Source of the DNA: Minwuiaceae bacterium | GTDB taxonomy: Bacteria > Pseudomonadota > Alphaproteobacteria > Minwuiales > Minwuiaceae | Assembly (NCBI GenBank): GCA_028278525.1 | Contig: JANQEE010000013.1 | Location: 186,001-250,000 of the forward strand | Length of the DNA: 64,000 nucleotides | Reading direction: 5' to 3' | In this document: positions 18,160-26,992 of the stretch, one piece after another | Position numbering within the stretch: position 1 is the first letter of the stretch | Layout of the letters: the number at the start of each line of letters is the position of its first letter | Translations under genes and position numbers: made by a program | Notes under the pieces: generated by a model | The model's input: only the letters and a program-made list of their open reading frames with translations | Database searches by the model: none | Told to the model about the DNA's origin: nothing

Positions 18160-18653
18160 TGGCGTCCGATGGTCCGGATAGCAAGATTGCAGCGCTTTAT
18201 CGAGATTGCCGCGACCTTGCGAAGTACATATCGGGTGCGCGTCGCGAAATCGCGCAGATGCGGCCCAACCATCTGAAGGCCGAGCAAATCCCGCGGGCCG
18301 GACAGGAACTCGACGCCATCGTCCAGGCAACCGAGACAGCAACCAACACGATCATGGAAGCCGCCGAGGAAATCATGGCTGCGGGCGTCGACTCCCAGCC
18401 GGTCAATGACGCCGTGATGCGCATCTTCGAGGCTTGTTCGTTTCAGGACATTACCGGCCAGCGGATCACCAAGGTCGTCAAGACCCTGCAGCATATCGAG
18501 GAGCGTCTGGACGCCCTGCAGCGGGCTTGGGGCCCGGATCTCGGGTACGACGAACCGCCACCCGAAGCGGACGAGGAAGCGGCGCTGCTGAACGGGCCGC
18601 AACTCGAAGGCGAAGGCGTCAGCCAGGACGACGTGGACGCCCTGTTCGACTGA
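18159..18653 (+). CDS. cheZ: CheZ-family CheY-P phosphatase
   Basis: 164 residues, shorter than E. coli CheZ (214) but with the same layout of a long helical hairpin. The catalytic motif is ACSFQDITGQRI, with Asp97 and Gln101 corresponding to the E. coli DQ pair that activates water on CheY-P. A flexible acidic and proline-containing linker follows. The last ten residues, SQDDVDALFD, form the CheY-binding tail and also resemble the N-terminal CheY-P-binding peptide of FliM (SQxEIDALL). Co-transcribed with cheY. Confidence 0.9.
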   Translation: MASDGPDSKIAALYRDCRDLAKYISGARREIAQMRPNHLKAEQIPRAGQELDAIVQATETATNTIMEAAEEIMAAGVDSQPVNDAVMRIFEACSFQDITGQRITKVVKTLQHIEERLDALQRAWGPDLGYDEPPPEADEEAALLNGPQLEGEGVSQDDVDALFD

Positions 18654-18680
18654 CGTCGGGCGGCGGTCGTTCTTTTTCGT

Positions 18681-19079
18681 TTACTTCGAACGGCAGCGAA
18701 ACGCTTCGTGCAGCGTCTTCGGCGCCACGATCGCGCCCATCACGTTCGCCCGCCACAGATCGGCATCGGTCATATTGGCCGATGTCAACCGGGTCTCGCG
18801 CAGGTCCGCATTGCTCAAATCGGCGCGGCTCAGGTTCGCCTTGCGCAGGTTGGCGCCCCGTAGTTGGGCGTCCGGCAGGTTGGCGCGGCTTAGGTCCGCC
18901 CCGCTCAGATCCGCTTTCTCCAGATTGACTTCGCGCATTTCCGCATCGCGCAAATTCGCGCCCTTAAGATTCGCGCCGCTCAAATCCCACCCGGTCAGAT
19001 CGGCTCGCCGCCCTTGGCCGCGGCCCTTCAGCCAGAGCGCATGCTCACTAAGAATGTCTTTGACGCGTGCATCTACCAT
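18681..19079 (-). CDS. pentapeptide-repeat protein
   Basis: 132 residues, with about 15 tandem A(D/N)LXX pentapeptides from residue ~30 (ADLTGWDLSGANLKGANL and so on) forming a short right-handed beta-helix. The N-terminal ~25 residues (MVDARVKDILSEHALWL) are a non-repeat cap. No signal peptide, membrane helix or enzymatic domain is visible. Some pentapeptide proteins mimic DNA and protect gyrase (Qnr), but that cannot be claimed for such a short, uncharacterised member. The start is the ATG giving MVDARVK; the longer frame upstream crosses the kynU promoter. Convergent with cheZ. Confidence 0.85.
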   Translation of the reverse strand: MVDARVKDILSEHALWLKGRGQGRRADLTGWDLSGANLKGANLRDAEMREVNLEKADLSGADLSRANLPDAQLRGANLRKANLSRADLSNADLRETRLTSANMTDADLWRANVMGAIVAPKTLHEAFRCRSK

Positions 19080-19231
19080 GACGAGACCCTCATACGAATC
19101 AGGCAAAAATCTGCCATACCCTAGCGCCGATAGCCAATACAAACCGACTATATAACGCTTGCAAGGTTGCGCCGGGCGTCGTGTTTCGCCACTCTCCCGG
19201 TTCTCTGTGGACAGGACCCGTGGCGGAAACG

Positions 19232-20467
19232 ATGACCGACCGAGAGACTTGTATCGCGCAGGATCGAACGGATCCGCTGGCCGGCCTGCGCGACGCATTC
19301 CGCCTGCCCGGCGACGTCACCTATCTGGACGGAAACTCGCTTGGCCCGCTGCCCGCCGATCTGCCGGAACGGCTTGCGGATGTGGTCCAGCGGCAATGGG
19401 GCGACGGCCTGATCCGAAGTTGGAACGACGCGGGCTGGATCGACGCCCCACGGCGTGTCGGCGACAAGATCGCACCGTTGATCGGCGCCGGCCCTGGCGA
19501 AGTTGCCGCCGCGGACAGCACTTCGGTCAATCTGTTCAAGCTGCTCGCCGGCGCGCTCCGCCTGCGCCCGGGCCGCCGGGTGATTCTGTCGGAGCCGGAG
19601 AACTTCCCGACCGATCTCTACATCATGCAGGGGCTGATCGAGTTGCTGGACCGGGATTTCGAGCTGCGCCGCGCCGAACCCGACCGGCTTGCCGATGCTA
19701 TGGACGACGATGTCGCGGTCGTGGCGCTGACCCACGTCAACTACAAGACCGGCCGCATGCACGATATGGCCGCGGTAACGGCTGCGGCCCACGACGCGGG
19801 CGCCCTGATGCTGTGGGATCTGGCGCACAGTGCAGGCGCCGTACCGGTCGACCTGGCCGCGGCCCAAGCGGACCTCGCGGTCGGCTGCGGCTACAAGTAT
19901 CTGAACGGCGGCCCGGGGGCGCCGGCTTTCCTCTACGTCAGTCGGGCTTTGCAGGACGAGTTCCACCAGCCGCTGTCCGGCTGGCTCGGTCATATCAGCC
20001 CGTTCGCGTTTGAGAGCGACTACCGGCCCGCCGACGGTATCGGCCGCAATCTCTGCGGCACGCCGCCGATACTCTCGATGCTCGCCCTGGATTGCGCGTT
20101 GGACATTTGGCGGGACGTGGATCTCGCAGCCGTGCGCAACAAGAGCGTCGCGCTAACGGACCTGTTTATCGAGCTGGTGGAGCGCGACTGCGCCGGTATG
20201 GGCCTCGAACTGGCCTCACCGCGCGATGCGGCCATGCGCGGCAGTCAGGTATCGTTCCGCCATTCGGACGGTTATGCGGTGATGCAGGCCTTGATCGCGC
20301 AGGGCGTGATCGGCGACTTCCGCGCCCCCAATCTGCTCCGCTTCGGCTTCGCGCCGCTCTATATCCGGTACGTTGACGTATGGGACGCTGCGGCGGCCCT
20401 GTCCGACATCCTCAGGAACCGCGCCTGGGACGACCCGGCCTACAAACAGCGCGCCGCCGTCACCTGA
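19232..20467 (+). CDS. kynU: kynureninase
   Basis: 411-residue PLP enzyme of fold type I. Recognisable blocks are [19 protein letters not shown] at the N-terminus, [25 protein letters not shown] with the PLP-ring Asp, and [13 protein letters not shown] with the Schiff-base Lys. It hydrolyses L-kynurenine (or 3-hydroxykynurenine) to anthranilate and alanine in tryptophan breakdown. Tryptophan dioxygenase and kynurenine formamidase are not adjacent, so the rest of the pathway must lie elsewhere. Its stop is one base from the convergent HAD gene's stop. The start is the ATG giving MTDRETC. Confidence 0.94.
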   Translation: MTDRETCIAQDRTDPLAGLRDAFRLPGDVTYLDGNSLGPLPADLPERLADVVQRQWGDGLIRSWNDAGWIDAPRRVGDKIAPLIGAGPGEVAAADSTSVNLFKLLAGALRLRPGRRVILSEPENFPTDLYIMQGLIELLDRDFELRRAEPDRLADAMDDDVAVVALTHVNYKTGRMHDMAAVTAAAHDAGALMLWDLAHSAGAVPVDLAAAQADLAVGCGYKYLNGGPGAPAFLYVSRALQDEFHQPLSGWLGHISPFAFESDYRPADGIGRNLCGTPPILSMLALDCALDIWRDVDLAAVRNKSVALTDLFIELVERDCAGMGLELASPRDAAMRGSQVSFRHSDGYAVMQALIAQGVIGDFRAPNLLRFGFAPLYIRYVDVWDAAAALSDILRNRAWDDPAYKQRAAVT

Positions 20468-20468
20468 C

Positions 20469-21362
20469 CTACCAGCGCAGGCCGGAAATCACGCCGGTCG
20501 GCCGGTGCCCACCCGCGGCCACCGCCGGCTCCACCAGAGACGGATCGGGCGCGCCGTCGGGGCCGAGGCCGAATTCATCGGCATGAATGCCGCCCATCGC
20601 GAACAGGCTGTCGATGCCGGCCGCGTTCGCTCCCGCGATATCTGTCCGAAACGAATCGCCGATCGCCAGCACCCGTTCGGGCGGCACACCGTCCATGCGG
20701 CCGAAGCAAATCTCGTAGACCCTGGCGTGCGGCTTGCCGTGCCAGAACACGTCGCCGCCCATGTCTTCGTAAGCCTTGGCCAGCGCGCCGGCGCAATCCT
20801 GCATGATGTCGCCGCGCATGACCGTGAGATCCGGATTGCCGCAGATCAGCGGCAGGTGATTGACCAGCGCTTCTTCCAGCACAGGCCTGTAGGTCTCGAC
20901 CGACTCGTTTTCAGGATCCGCCAGACCCAGGTTCAGGATGAACTCGGCGCCGGAAAGGTGTGTGGCCGCGATATAGCCAAGACCGGAGAGGATCGCCGCG
21001 TCGGCCGTCTTGCCCAGATAGTAATAGCTCCAGCCCAGACGCGCGTGCCAGGGGTCGGACCGGCTTTCCAGTGCTTCCCGTGTCGCGTCGCCGGAGGTCA
21101 CGATATCGTCGTAGCAGTCTTCCGCGACGCCGATGCCGGCCAGAAACGTGCGCACCGCGGCCGAACTGCGCGGCGCGTTCGACAGCAGGATAATCCGCTT
21201 GCCCGCCGTGCGCAGGCGGCGCATGCAGTCGACGGCGCCGGGATAGGGCGCCAGGCCGTTATGCACGACGCCCCAGAGATCCAGAATGTAGCCGTCGTAG
21301 CGGTCGGCCAGTTCGGCAAGGCCGCTGTGAATGGCGACCGGTTCGGTGTCGGTGATGGTCAT
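20469..21362 (-). CDS. HAD-superfamily class IIA hydrolase (TIGR01459-type)
   Basis: 297 residues. Motif I reads ILDLWGVVHNG, with the nucleophilic Asp followed by Leu-Trp rather than the usual DxD; this DLWGV form is characteristic of the TIGR01459 subgroup. Motif II is LLSNAPRSS, and the C-terminal motif III/IV block reads LAIGDSFRTDIAGANAAG. The class IIA cap lies between. A preceding KPHARVYE motif is conserved in the sugar-phosphate/p-nitrophenylphosphatase relatives. Substrate unknown. Confidence 0.85.
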   Translation of the reverse strand: MTITDTEPVAIHSGLAELADRYDGYILDLWGVVHNGLAPYPGAVDCMRRLRTAGKRIILLSNAPRSSAAVRTFLAGIGVAEDCYDDIVTSGDATREALESRSDPWHARLGWSYYYLGKTADAAILSGLGYIAATHLSGAEFILNLGLADPENESVETYRPVLEEALVNHLPLICGNPDLTVMRGDIMQDCAGALAKAYEDMGGDVFWHGKPHARVYEICFGRMDGVPPERVLAIGDSFRTDIAGANAAGIDSLFAMGGIHADEFGLGPDGAPDPSLVEPAVAAGGHRPTGVISGLRW

Positions 21363-21403
21363 CGGGACCACTTAAAGGTCGCGCGCCCGCGGCGCAAGTG
21401 CGG

Positions 21404-22594
21404 TCAGATATCGTCCGGCAGCGGCCTGGGTTCTCCGAACAGGTAGCCCTGCGCCAGATCGACGTTCAGGTCCAACAGATCGATCACCGCCTGTTCGTGT
21501 TCAACCTTGCCGGCAATCAGGTGGATGCCCGACTCCGCCATGGCAAGCCGCAGGTCGTTGACCTCGGCGAAGGACGGGCGGTTCATCGGCGAGCCCAGCA
21601 ATGCATCGGCGTCGATCTTGATGAAATGCACGTCGCGCCGCGCCAACTCGGTGTAGTCGACGTTCAACGTCGTCACCCCGTCGGCCGAGAAGCGGTAGCC
21701 GAGGTCTGCCAATTGCCGAAGCTTGTCGCGCAGCGGCGGGTTACGCGCCGCGATCTCCGCCTCGACGAACTCGAAGATCAGGCCGTCGGCCAGTTCCGGG
21801 TTGTTGCCGAGATACTCGACGAACTGGTCGAAGAACAGCTCGTCCGCCAGCGTGTTCGGCGAGATATTGCAGAAGAAGGCGACGCCGCTCCGCCGCTGTT
21901 TCAGCCGCCGCACCAGTTGCACGCAGCGGAACAGCAGCAGGTTGTCAATCGTGCTGATCAGTCCGGCCGCCTCGCAGACCGACAGGTAGGTATCCGGTTC
22001 GATGATCCTGTCGTTTCGGTCGCGAATCCGCGACAGGCATTCGTAATACCGGACCTTGCGCTGCGGCAGGGTCACGATCGGCTGCAGATACATATCGACC
22101 CGGTTTTCCTGCAGCGCGTCGCGGACGATCTCGACGATCTCCGAATGGCCCAGGTCGTCGGTGTCCAGTAGTCGGGCGTCCCGCGCCTGGCCACTCATGG
22201 CGGAAACCGCCTGCAGCGCCGGTTCCGGTTGCCGATGGGCCCTGGCCGGCCGTTTGGCCAGGCGGGCCAGTTGCGACCGCACCAGCCGCATCTCCGCCAC
22301 CAGGTCGTGGCGTTCTTCGGCGGTCTGCAGGTGCGACACCTGCCGCCTGAGAGACGACAGTTCCGCCGACGCCGCTTCCTGGGCCTCGCGCAGGTCGTAG
22401 AGTTCTTCGAACAGGTCCAGGCGCTCGGTCCGCCGCGCCAGAATCTCGTGCACCAATACCCCGATCAGGAACATCAGGGCGCCCGCGGCCCAGGCCGTCG
22501 GCCCGCGCGGGAACGGCGGCGGCAGCCCCACAGCCGCGACCGCCGACGCCGAGGCGTAGGTAAGAAAAAACAGGATGTGGGCCAGTCGCGACAT
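21404..22594 (-). CDS. TipF-like degenerate EAL-domain membrane protein
   Basis: 396 residues. Two N-terminal transmembrane helices (about residues 5-22 and 33-50) lead into a coiled coil (LDLFEELYDLREAQEAASAE onward), then a C-terminal EAL domain. The EAL motif is altered to ECLSR, DDFG is lost (FSADGVTTLN) and the EGVE loop reads GKVEH. NISP, EFVEAEI, KIDAD and QGYLFGEP remain, so phosphodiesterase activity is unlikely although c-di-GMP binding is possible. This layout is that of Caulobacter TipF, a c-di-GMP receptor for flagellar assembly. The nearby cheYZ pair fits a motility role, but orthology is an inference. Confidence 0.8.
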   Translation of the reverse strand: MSRLAHILFFLTYASASAVAAVGLPPPFPRGPTAWAAGALMFLIGVLVHEILARRTERLDLFEELYDLREAQEAASAELSSLRRQVSHLQTAEERHDLVAEMRLVRSQLARLAKRPARAHRQPEPALQAVSAMSGQARDARLLDTDDLGHSEIVEIVRDALQENRVDMYLQPIVTLPQRKVRYYECLSRIRDRNDRIIEPDTYLSVCEAAGLISTIDNLLLFRCVQLVRRLKQRRSGVAFFCNISPNTLADELFFDQFVEYLGNNPELADGLIFEFVEAEIAARNPPLRDKLRQLADLGYRFSADGVTTLNVDYTELARRDVHFIKIDADALLGSPMNRPSFAEVNDLRLAMAESGIHLIAGKVEHEQAVIDLLDLNVDLAQGYLFGEPRPLPDDI

Positions 22595-22747
22595 CGGGTC
22601 AGGGCAATCGAACGCAAAGAATCCGCCGCATACCGGACGGTCCCAGCAAAAATTGAGCTAAAGGGATTGCCAATTGGTAAACAAAATCTTGAAGGTAAAC
22701 GGACGGTGATGATGGTCGAAACCGACCGCCGTGCTATATTTTCGGCG

Positions 22748-23341
22748 ATGAGACCGATGTCGTCGAAAGTGACGCTTTGCCTGGCCGTCGCGGCTTTGGT
22801 GGCCGTTGTCGGCCTGGCGCCACCGGGAGATGCCATGTCGGCCGCAGAATCCGCTGCAAATTCGGCCCATGCGTTCGAATTCACGTCGATCGATGGGTCT
22901 CCGCTCGCCATGTCCGGCTATGCCGGCAAGGCCGTTCTGGTGGTGAACACCGCGTCGCAATGCGGCTTCACGCCGCAATACGAAGCGCTTCAGTCGTTGT
23001 GGCAGGACTACCGCGACCGGGGGCTGGTGGTCCTCGGCATCCCGTCCAACGATTTCGGCGGACAGGAACCGGGCGACGAAGCGGCCATCAAGCATTTCTG
23101 CGAGACCAGCTTCGGCATCGACTTCCCGATGACCGAAAAACAGATTGTCCTCGGCGATGACGCGCATCCGTTCTACCGATGGATCGCCGCGGAAGTCGGG
23201 GAAGACTGGCTGCCGCGCTGGAACTTCCACAAATACCTGATCGCGCCGGACGGCAGTCTTGCGGGCTCGTGGCCCTCCCGGGTCGAACCGACATCGACTG
23301 AGATCCGGCAGGCGGTGGAAGCGAGCCTCGCCGACCGATGA
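22748..23341 (+). CDS. glutathione peroxidase-family peroxidase, exported
   Basis: 197 residues. A hydrophobic N-terminal segment (VTLCLAVAALVAVVGLA) suggests export to the periplasm. The thioredoxin-fold core has the peroxidatic cysteine in VVNTASQCGFTPQY, then SNDFGGQEPGDEAAIKHFC with a probable resolving Cys, and WNFHKYLIAPDG with the catalytic Trp/Asn. It is a Cys (not Sec) enzyme and so probably thioredoxin-linked, reducing hydroperoxides. Starts at 22748 or 22757 are both possible; further upstream ATGs at 22709/22712 would add a poor leader. Its TGA overlaps the ATG of a small downstream ORF. Confidence 0.87.
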   Translation: MRPMSSKVTLCLAVAALVAVVGLAPPGDAMSAAESAANSAHAFEFTSIDGSPLAMSGYAGKAVLVVNTASQCGFTPQYEALQSLWQDYRDRGLVVLGIPSNDFGGQEPGDEAAIKHFCETSFGIDFPMTEKQIVLGDDAHPFYRWIAAEVGEDWLPRWNFHKYLIAPDGSLAGSWPSRVEPTSTEIRQAVEASLADR

Positions 23342-23526
23342 TCGAGGTCGCCGCCTGCGACATGCCGCCCAAGCTGCACCCGGTCAGCGAGCTGTTCCTG
23401 AACCACTATATCGACGGCACCATGTCGATCTGGGAATTCCTGCGCTTCTTCTCCCTGCCCAACTCCGACTACATTTCCCTCGGCCGCTGCATCGTCAACT
23501 GGATCGCGCCCATCGGCATGAGCTGA
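23338..23526 (+). CDS. small hypothetical protein coupled to the peroxidase gene
   Basis: 62 residues, starting in an ATGA overlap with the peroxidase stop codon. I do not recognise it. It is rich in aromatic and hydrophobic residues (HPVSELFLNHYIDGTM, IWEFLRFF, CIVNWIAPIG) with two cysteines and no clear membrane-spanning helix. The overlap and non-repetitive composition support a real gene. It ends 16 bp before palindromic element C. It might be a partner of the peroxidase, but nothing in the sequence proves it. Confidence 0.5.
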   Translation: MIEVAACDMPPKLHPVSELFLNHYIDGTMSIWEFLRFFSLPNSDYISLGRCIVNWIAPIGMS

Positions 23527-23542
23527 GGCGTTCTGACCAGGT

Positions 23543-23625
23543 GCCTTGCCGGCCCGCTCCCCCTTCCCAACCACCCCAAGGGTATCCTCATGGGTGGTTG
23601 GGAAGGGGGAGCGGGCCGGCAAGGC
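23543..23625. repeat. long palindromic intergenic element, copy C
   Basis: Perfect 34-bp arms (23543-23576 and 23592-23625) and a 15-base loop. Its arm core has TT where copy B has GT and copy A has TG, with the matching change in the other arm. The loop is the reverse complement of copy A's, so this copy is inverted. It lies between two tandem plus-strand genes. The spurious first ATG of the next gene's long open frame lies inside it. Confidence 0.9.
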
Positions 23626-23707
23626 AATTCCAGCAAAACATAGCGCCCACGTCTGCATCGCCGTAGACTGCCGGTTACTCGGCTTATTCGCTCTCCCGGA
23701 GACCTGT

Positions 23708-24655
23708 TTGCCATCGCCGATCGCAACCCTGCGACACGCCTACCAGCGTGTACCGAACATCGCGCTCGGCATGATGTTTATGGTGCTGTCGACCATCGGT
23801 TTCGCCAGTATGCACGGCGGCGTACGCCACCTGTCTGCGGATCTCCACCCGTTCGAGATCGCCTTTTTCCGCAATCTTTTCGGCTTCGTTGCGCTGCTGC
23901 CGTGGTTTCTGCGGCTCGGCGTGGCGCCGCTGCGTACGGATCGGTTCGGGCTTTATCTGCTACGCGCGCTGGTCAACGTCGTGGCGATGATGATGTTCTT
24001 CTACGCCGTCAGCATCACGCCGCTTGCCGAATTGCAGGCACTCGGCTTCACCGCGCCTTTGTTCGCCACCGTGCTGGCGATGGTGTTTCTCGGCGAACGG
24101 GTCCGTCTCAGACGCTGGACGGCGCTGATCGTCGGTTTCACTGGGGCGATGCTGATCATCCGGCCGGGTTTCGAGGAAGTCTCGCTCGGTTCGATCCTGG
24201 TGCTCGGCTCGTCGGCCATCTGGTCGCTTGCCCTGATTATCATCAAGGTGCTGTCGCGCACCGAATCGTCGGTCACCATCACCGCCTACATGGTGCTGCT
24301 GATGACGCCGCTGTCGCTGATTCCCGCCTACTTCGTCTGGCAATGGCCGGTCGGCGAGCAATGGCTCTGGCTGGTCGCCGTCGGCGTGGTCGGCACCCTG
24401 TCGCAGATGGCCATGGCGCAGTCGTTCCGCTTCGCCGACGCCACGGCCGTCTTGCCCCTGGATTTCACAAAGTTGATCTGGGGTGCCGCAATCGGCTATT
24501 TGGCGTTTGCCGAGATCCCGGACATCTGGACCTGGATCGGCGGTATTACCATCTTCTCCGGGGCGACCTATATCGCCTATCGCGAGAGCAAGATCAGGCG
24601 CGCCGGCCAGGTAAGCCCGGCGCGGGCGGCCAAGTCGACCCCGCCGCCCACTTAA
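23708..24655 (+). CDS. DMT-superfamily (EamA) transporter
   Basis: About 315 residues with ten predicted transmembrane helices in two EamA repeats (first ALGMMFMVLSTIGFASMHGG, second SILVLGSSAIWSLALIIIKV). Family members export or import metabolites such as amino acids, nucleosides or S-adenosylmethionine; substrate unknown. I chose the TTG at 23708 because GGAG sits six bases upstream and the reading frame before it is drawn from palindrome C. An internal ATG giving MMFMVLST would cut into the first helix. Convergence is absent; the phosphatase gene follows 62 bp later. Confidence 0.85.
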   Translation: MPSPIATLRHAYQRVPNIALGMMFMVLSTIGFASMHGGVRHLSADLHPFEIAFFRNLFGFVALLPWFLRLGVAPLRTDRFGLYLLRALVNVVAMMMFFYAVSITPLAELQALGFTAPLFATVLAMVFLGERVRLRRWTALIVGFTGAMLIIRPGFEEVSLGSILVLGSSAIWSLALIIIKVLSRTESSVTITAYMVLLMTPLSLIPAYFVWQWPVGEQWLWLVAVGVVGTLSQMAMAQSFRFADATAVLPLDFTKLIWGAAIGYLAFAEIPDIWTWIGGITIFSGATYIAYRESKIRRAGQVSPARAAKSTPPPT

Positions 24656-24717
24656 GAAAGACGGGTTCGCACGTGTTAAGATCGATCTGGCCTGGACGGC
24701 GGCAATCGGAGGCTGAC

Positions 24718-25458
24718 ATGGACCGGCCGGCGCCCCGCGTCGACGACGATCTTGGGATTTACGCAATCGGCGACATTCACGGCCGCGACGATCTGCTGTC
24801 CGAGATGCACGGCCTGATCGTCGCGGACGCCGAGACGCAGGGAACCGCGCGCAACCGCATCGTCTATCTTGGCGACTATGTCGACCGGGGCTCCAGCTCG
24901 CGCGAGGTGATCGACGCTTTGATCGCACCGCCTCCCGCCGGCTTCGACGCGATCCACCTCAAGGGCAACCACGAGGATTACATGATCCGTTTCCTCGCCG
25001 GCGATCTCGCGGTCGGGCATGGCTGGCTGATGAACGGCGGACCGCAGACCATGATGAGCTACGGCGTGCTGGCCGACGATCCGGTCGGGCCCGACGGCCT
25101 CGGGGCCTTGCGCGACGCCCTCGACGCGGCGGTTCCCGCCGCCCACCGCGCTTTTCTGAACGGCCTGTCGCTCTTTCATGTGGAGGGCGACTACCTGTTC
25201 GTCCATGCCGGCATCCGCCCGGACGTGCCGCTGGAAGAGCAGGAGGAAGCCGACCTGATCTGGATTCGCGAGGAATTCCTGAACGCCAAAACGGCGCACG
25301 AGAAGGTCGTCGTGCACGGCCATTCCATCGCCCGCAAGCCGCAGATCCGTGCCAACCGCATCGGCATCGATACCGGCGCCTTCACAACCGGCGTGCTGAC
25401 CTGCGTGGCGCTCAACGGCGAACGGCGCGACATCTTGCAGACCGGCAAACGCTCATAA
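24718..25458 (+). CDS. PPP-family serine/threonine phosphatase (metallophosphoesterase)
   Basis: 246 residues. All PPP motifs are present: GDIHG near residue 18, GDYVDRG, GNHE, then FVHAGIRP and VVHGHS. It is most like the bacterial PrpA/PrpB or bis-phosphatase (ApaH-like) group, which dephosphorylate proteins or dinucleotide/RNA caps. Two-metal catalysis is expected. The start is the ATG at 24718 preceded by a GGAGG-like site; the longer open frame upstream is out of frame with the transporter. The D-carbamoylase gene follows after 16 bp, so they may be co-transcribed. Confidence 0.88.
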   Translation: MDRPAPRVDDDLGIYAIGDIHGRDDLLSEMHGLIVADAETQGTARNRIVYLGDYVDRGSSSREVIDALIAPPPAGFDAIHLKGNHEDYMIRFLAGDLAVGHGWLMNGGPQTMMSYGVLADDPVGPDGLGALRDALDAAVPAAHRAFLNGLSLFHVEGDYLFVHAGIRPDVPLEEQEEADLIWIREEFLNAKTAHEKVVVHGHSIARKPQIRANRIGIDTGAFTTGVLTCVALNGERRDILQTGKRS

Positions 25459-25474
25459 ACGGAGATTTGAGGCT

Positions 25475-26419
25475 ATGACCAGGGAAATCGTCGTCGGCGC
25501 AGCCCAACTCGGCCCCATCGAAAAAGAACACACCCGCCGAGACGTGGTCGACCGCATGCTGGCCCTGCTGCACCGGGCACACGGCATGGGCTGCGATCTG
25601 GTGGTCTATCCGGAACTGGCGCTGACCAGCTTCTTTCCGCGCTGGTATATGGAAGACCAGGCGGAAATCGACGCCTATTTCGAACCGGCCATGCCCGGCA
25701 ACGAGACCCAGCCTCTGTTCGACGAAGCCAAACGGCTCGGCCTCGGCTTCTCGTTCGGCTACGCCGAGTTGGCCGAAGCGGACGGCGAGACGCACCGGTT
25801 CAACACGTCGATCCTGGTCGACAAGGCCGGGACCATCGTCGGCAAGTACCGCAAGATCCACTTGCCCGGCCACGCCGAGAACGAGCCCTATCGGGAATTC
25901 CAGCACCTGGAGAAACGCTATTTCGAGGTCGGCGACCTCGGCTTCGGCGTCTGGCCGGCGCTCGGCGGCAATATCGGCATGTGCATCTGCAACGACCGCC
26001 GCTGGCCGGAAACCTACCGGGTGATGGGCTTGCAGAACGTCGAGATGGTGCTCTGCGGCTACAACACCCCGGTGCACAACCCGCCGGCGCCGGAAATGGA
26101 CAACCTCTCCAACTTCCACAACCATCTGGTCATGCAGTCCGGCGCCTACCAAAACGGCACCTGGGTGATCGGCGTCGCCAAATGCGGCCCGGAAGCCGGC
26201 GTTCCCATGATCGGCCAGAGCGCGATCATCGCCCCCTCCGGCGAGATCGTCGCCCAGGCCACCAGCCTCGACGACGAACTGATCGTCGCCGCCTGCGACC
26301 TCGACCGCTGCGCGCCTTACAAATCGACGGTCTTCAACTTCGCCGCCCACCGCCGACCGGAACATTACGGCCTGATCGTCGAACGCACCGGCGCCGAACC
26401 GCCGGGATCGGGCGGTTAG
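25475..26419 (+). CDS. N-carbamoyl-D-amino acid hydrolase, copy 1
   Basis: 314-residue nitrilase-superfamily amidase. The catalytic triad is visible: Glu in VVYPELALTSFFPRW, Lys in GKYRKIHLPGH, and Cys in CICNDRRWPE. The PELALT.FFPRW block, the RKIHLPGHAENEPYREFQHLEKRYFEVG segment (split here by recognition only) and the C-terminal HRRPEHYGLI are hallmarks of D-carbamoylases of about 304 residues. It releases D-amino acid, CO2 and ammonia from N-carbamoyl-D-amino acids. Unlike copy 2 at 59222 it has no hydantoinase next to it, so it may serve another carbamoyl or ureido substrate. Confidence 0.9.
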   Translation: MTREIVVGAAQLGPIEKEHTRRDVVDRMLALLHRAHGMGCDLVVYPELALTSFFPRWYMEDQAEIDAYFEPAMPGNETQPLFDEAKRLGLGFSFGYAELAEADGETHRFNTSILVDKAGTIVGKYRKIHLPGHAENEPYREFQHLEKRYFEVGDLGFGVWPALGGNIGMCICNDRRWPETYRVMGLQNVEMVLCGYNTPVHNPPAPEMDNLSNFHNHLVMQSGAYQNGTWVIGVAKCGPEAGVPMIGQSAIIAPSGEIVAQATSLDDELIVAACDLDRCAPYKSTVFNFAAHRRPEHYGLIVERTGAEPPGSGG

Positions 26420-26428
26420 GCGGCGTTC

Positions 26429-26965
26429 TTAGCCGCCCGCGGGACGCGAACCGGAACCATCGGATTGATCGTCCGGCAGCATGGTCGAAATATCGGACCA
26501 GACGATTTTGAAGTTCGGCAATTCGTGACCAAAGATGGCTTTGTCAGTCCGCTCCGCGCGCTCCCCGCCCAGCCGTTCGTAGAACCGGATGGCGTGGTGG
26601 TTATCGGCCAGGACCCACAGATAAGCCGTTGATTGGCCTTGTCGGACCAGCCGCTCGGCGGCTGCCTGCATCAGCTTCTTGCCGATACCGCCTGATCGTC
26701 CTTGCGGCAGAACGTGCAGGTTGTCGATGTACGGATCGGGCCGACACCAAACCGCTATAAAACCGACGACCGTCTCTTGCTCGGCGACGAGGACGACATC
26801 CCGAGGACCGATCTCCAGATCCCGCCATTGCCGCGCCAGATCGTCCGAAACCTGATGATCCAGATAATCATCCGGCAGCATGTCCCTGTAGGCGTCCCGC
26901 CAACTCGCCGCGTGCACGGCAGCGATTGCAGATAATTCGTTGGGCGTCGCTGGTCTGATCCGCAT
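26429..26965 (-). CDS. GNAT family N-acetyltransferase
   Basis: 178 residues. The acetyl-CoA-binding motif appears as VLPQGRSGGIGKKLMQAAAERL (pyrophosphate loop Q/RxxGxG/A), preceded by VGFIAVWCRPDPYIDNLHV and followed by AYLWVLADNHHAIRFYERLGG. The N-terminus RIRPATPNELSAIAAVHAASW is typical of ribosomal-protein or small-molecule acetyltransferases. Substrate unknown. Convergent with the carbamoylase gene, 9 bp apart. Confidence 0.85.
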   Translation of the reverse strand: MRIRPATPNELSAIAAVHAASWRDAYRDMLPDDYLDHQVSDDLARQWRDLEIGPRDVVLVAEQETVVGFIAVWCRPDPYIDNLHVLPQGRSGGIGKKLMQAAAERLVRQGQSTAYLWVLADNHHAIRFYERLGGERAERTDKAIFGHELPNFKIVWSDISTMLPDDQSDGSGSRPAGG

Positions 26966-26992
26966 CGTCTTGCGCCTCCTCGCCGGAATAGG

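Noticed and set aside
20469-21362. Loss of HAD catalytic motif I (DLWGV instead of DxD)
   Set aside because: The DLWGV form is normal for the TIGR01459 subgroup, so it is not evidence of inactivation.
23546-23707. An upstream ATG start for the EamA transporter
   Set aside because: This extension is read through palindromic element C and gives a charged leader; the TTG at 23708 has a good RBS.
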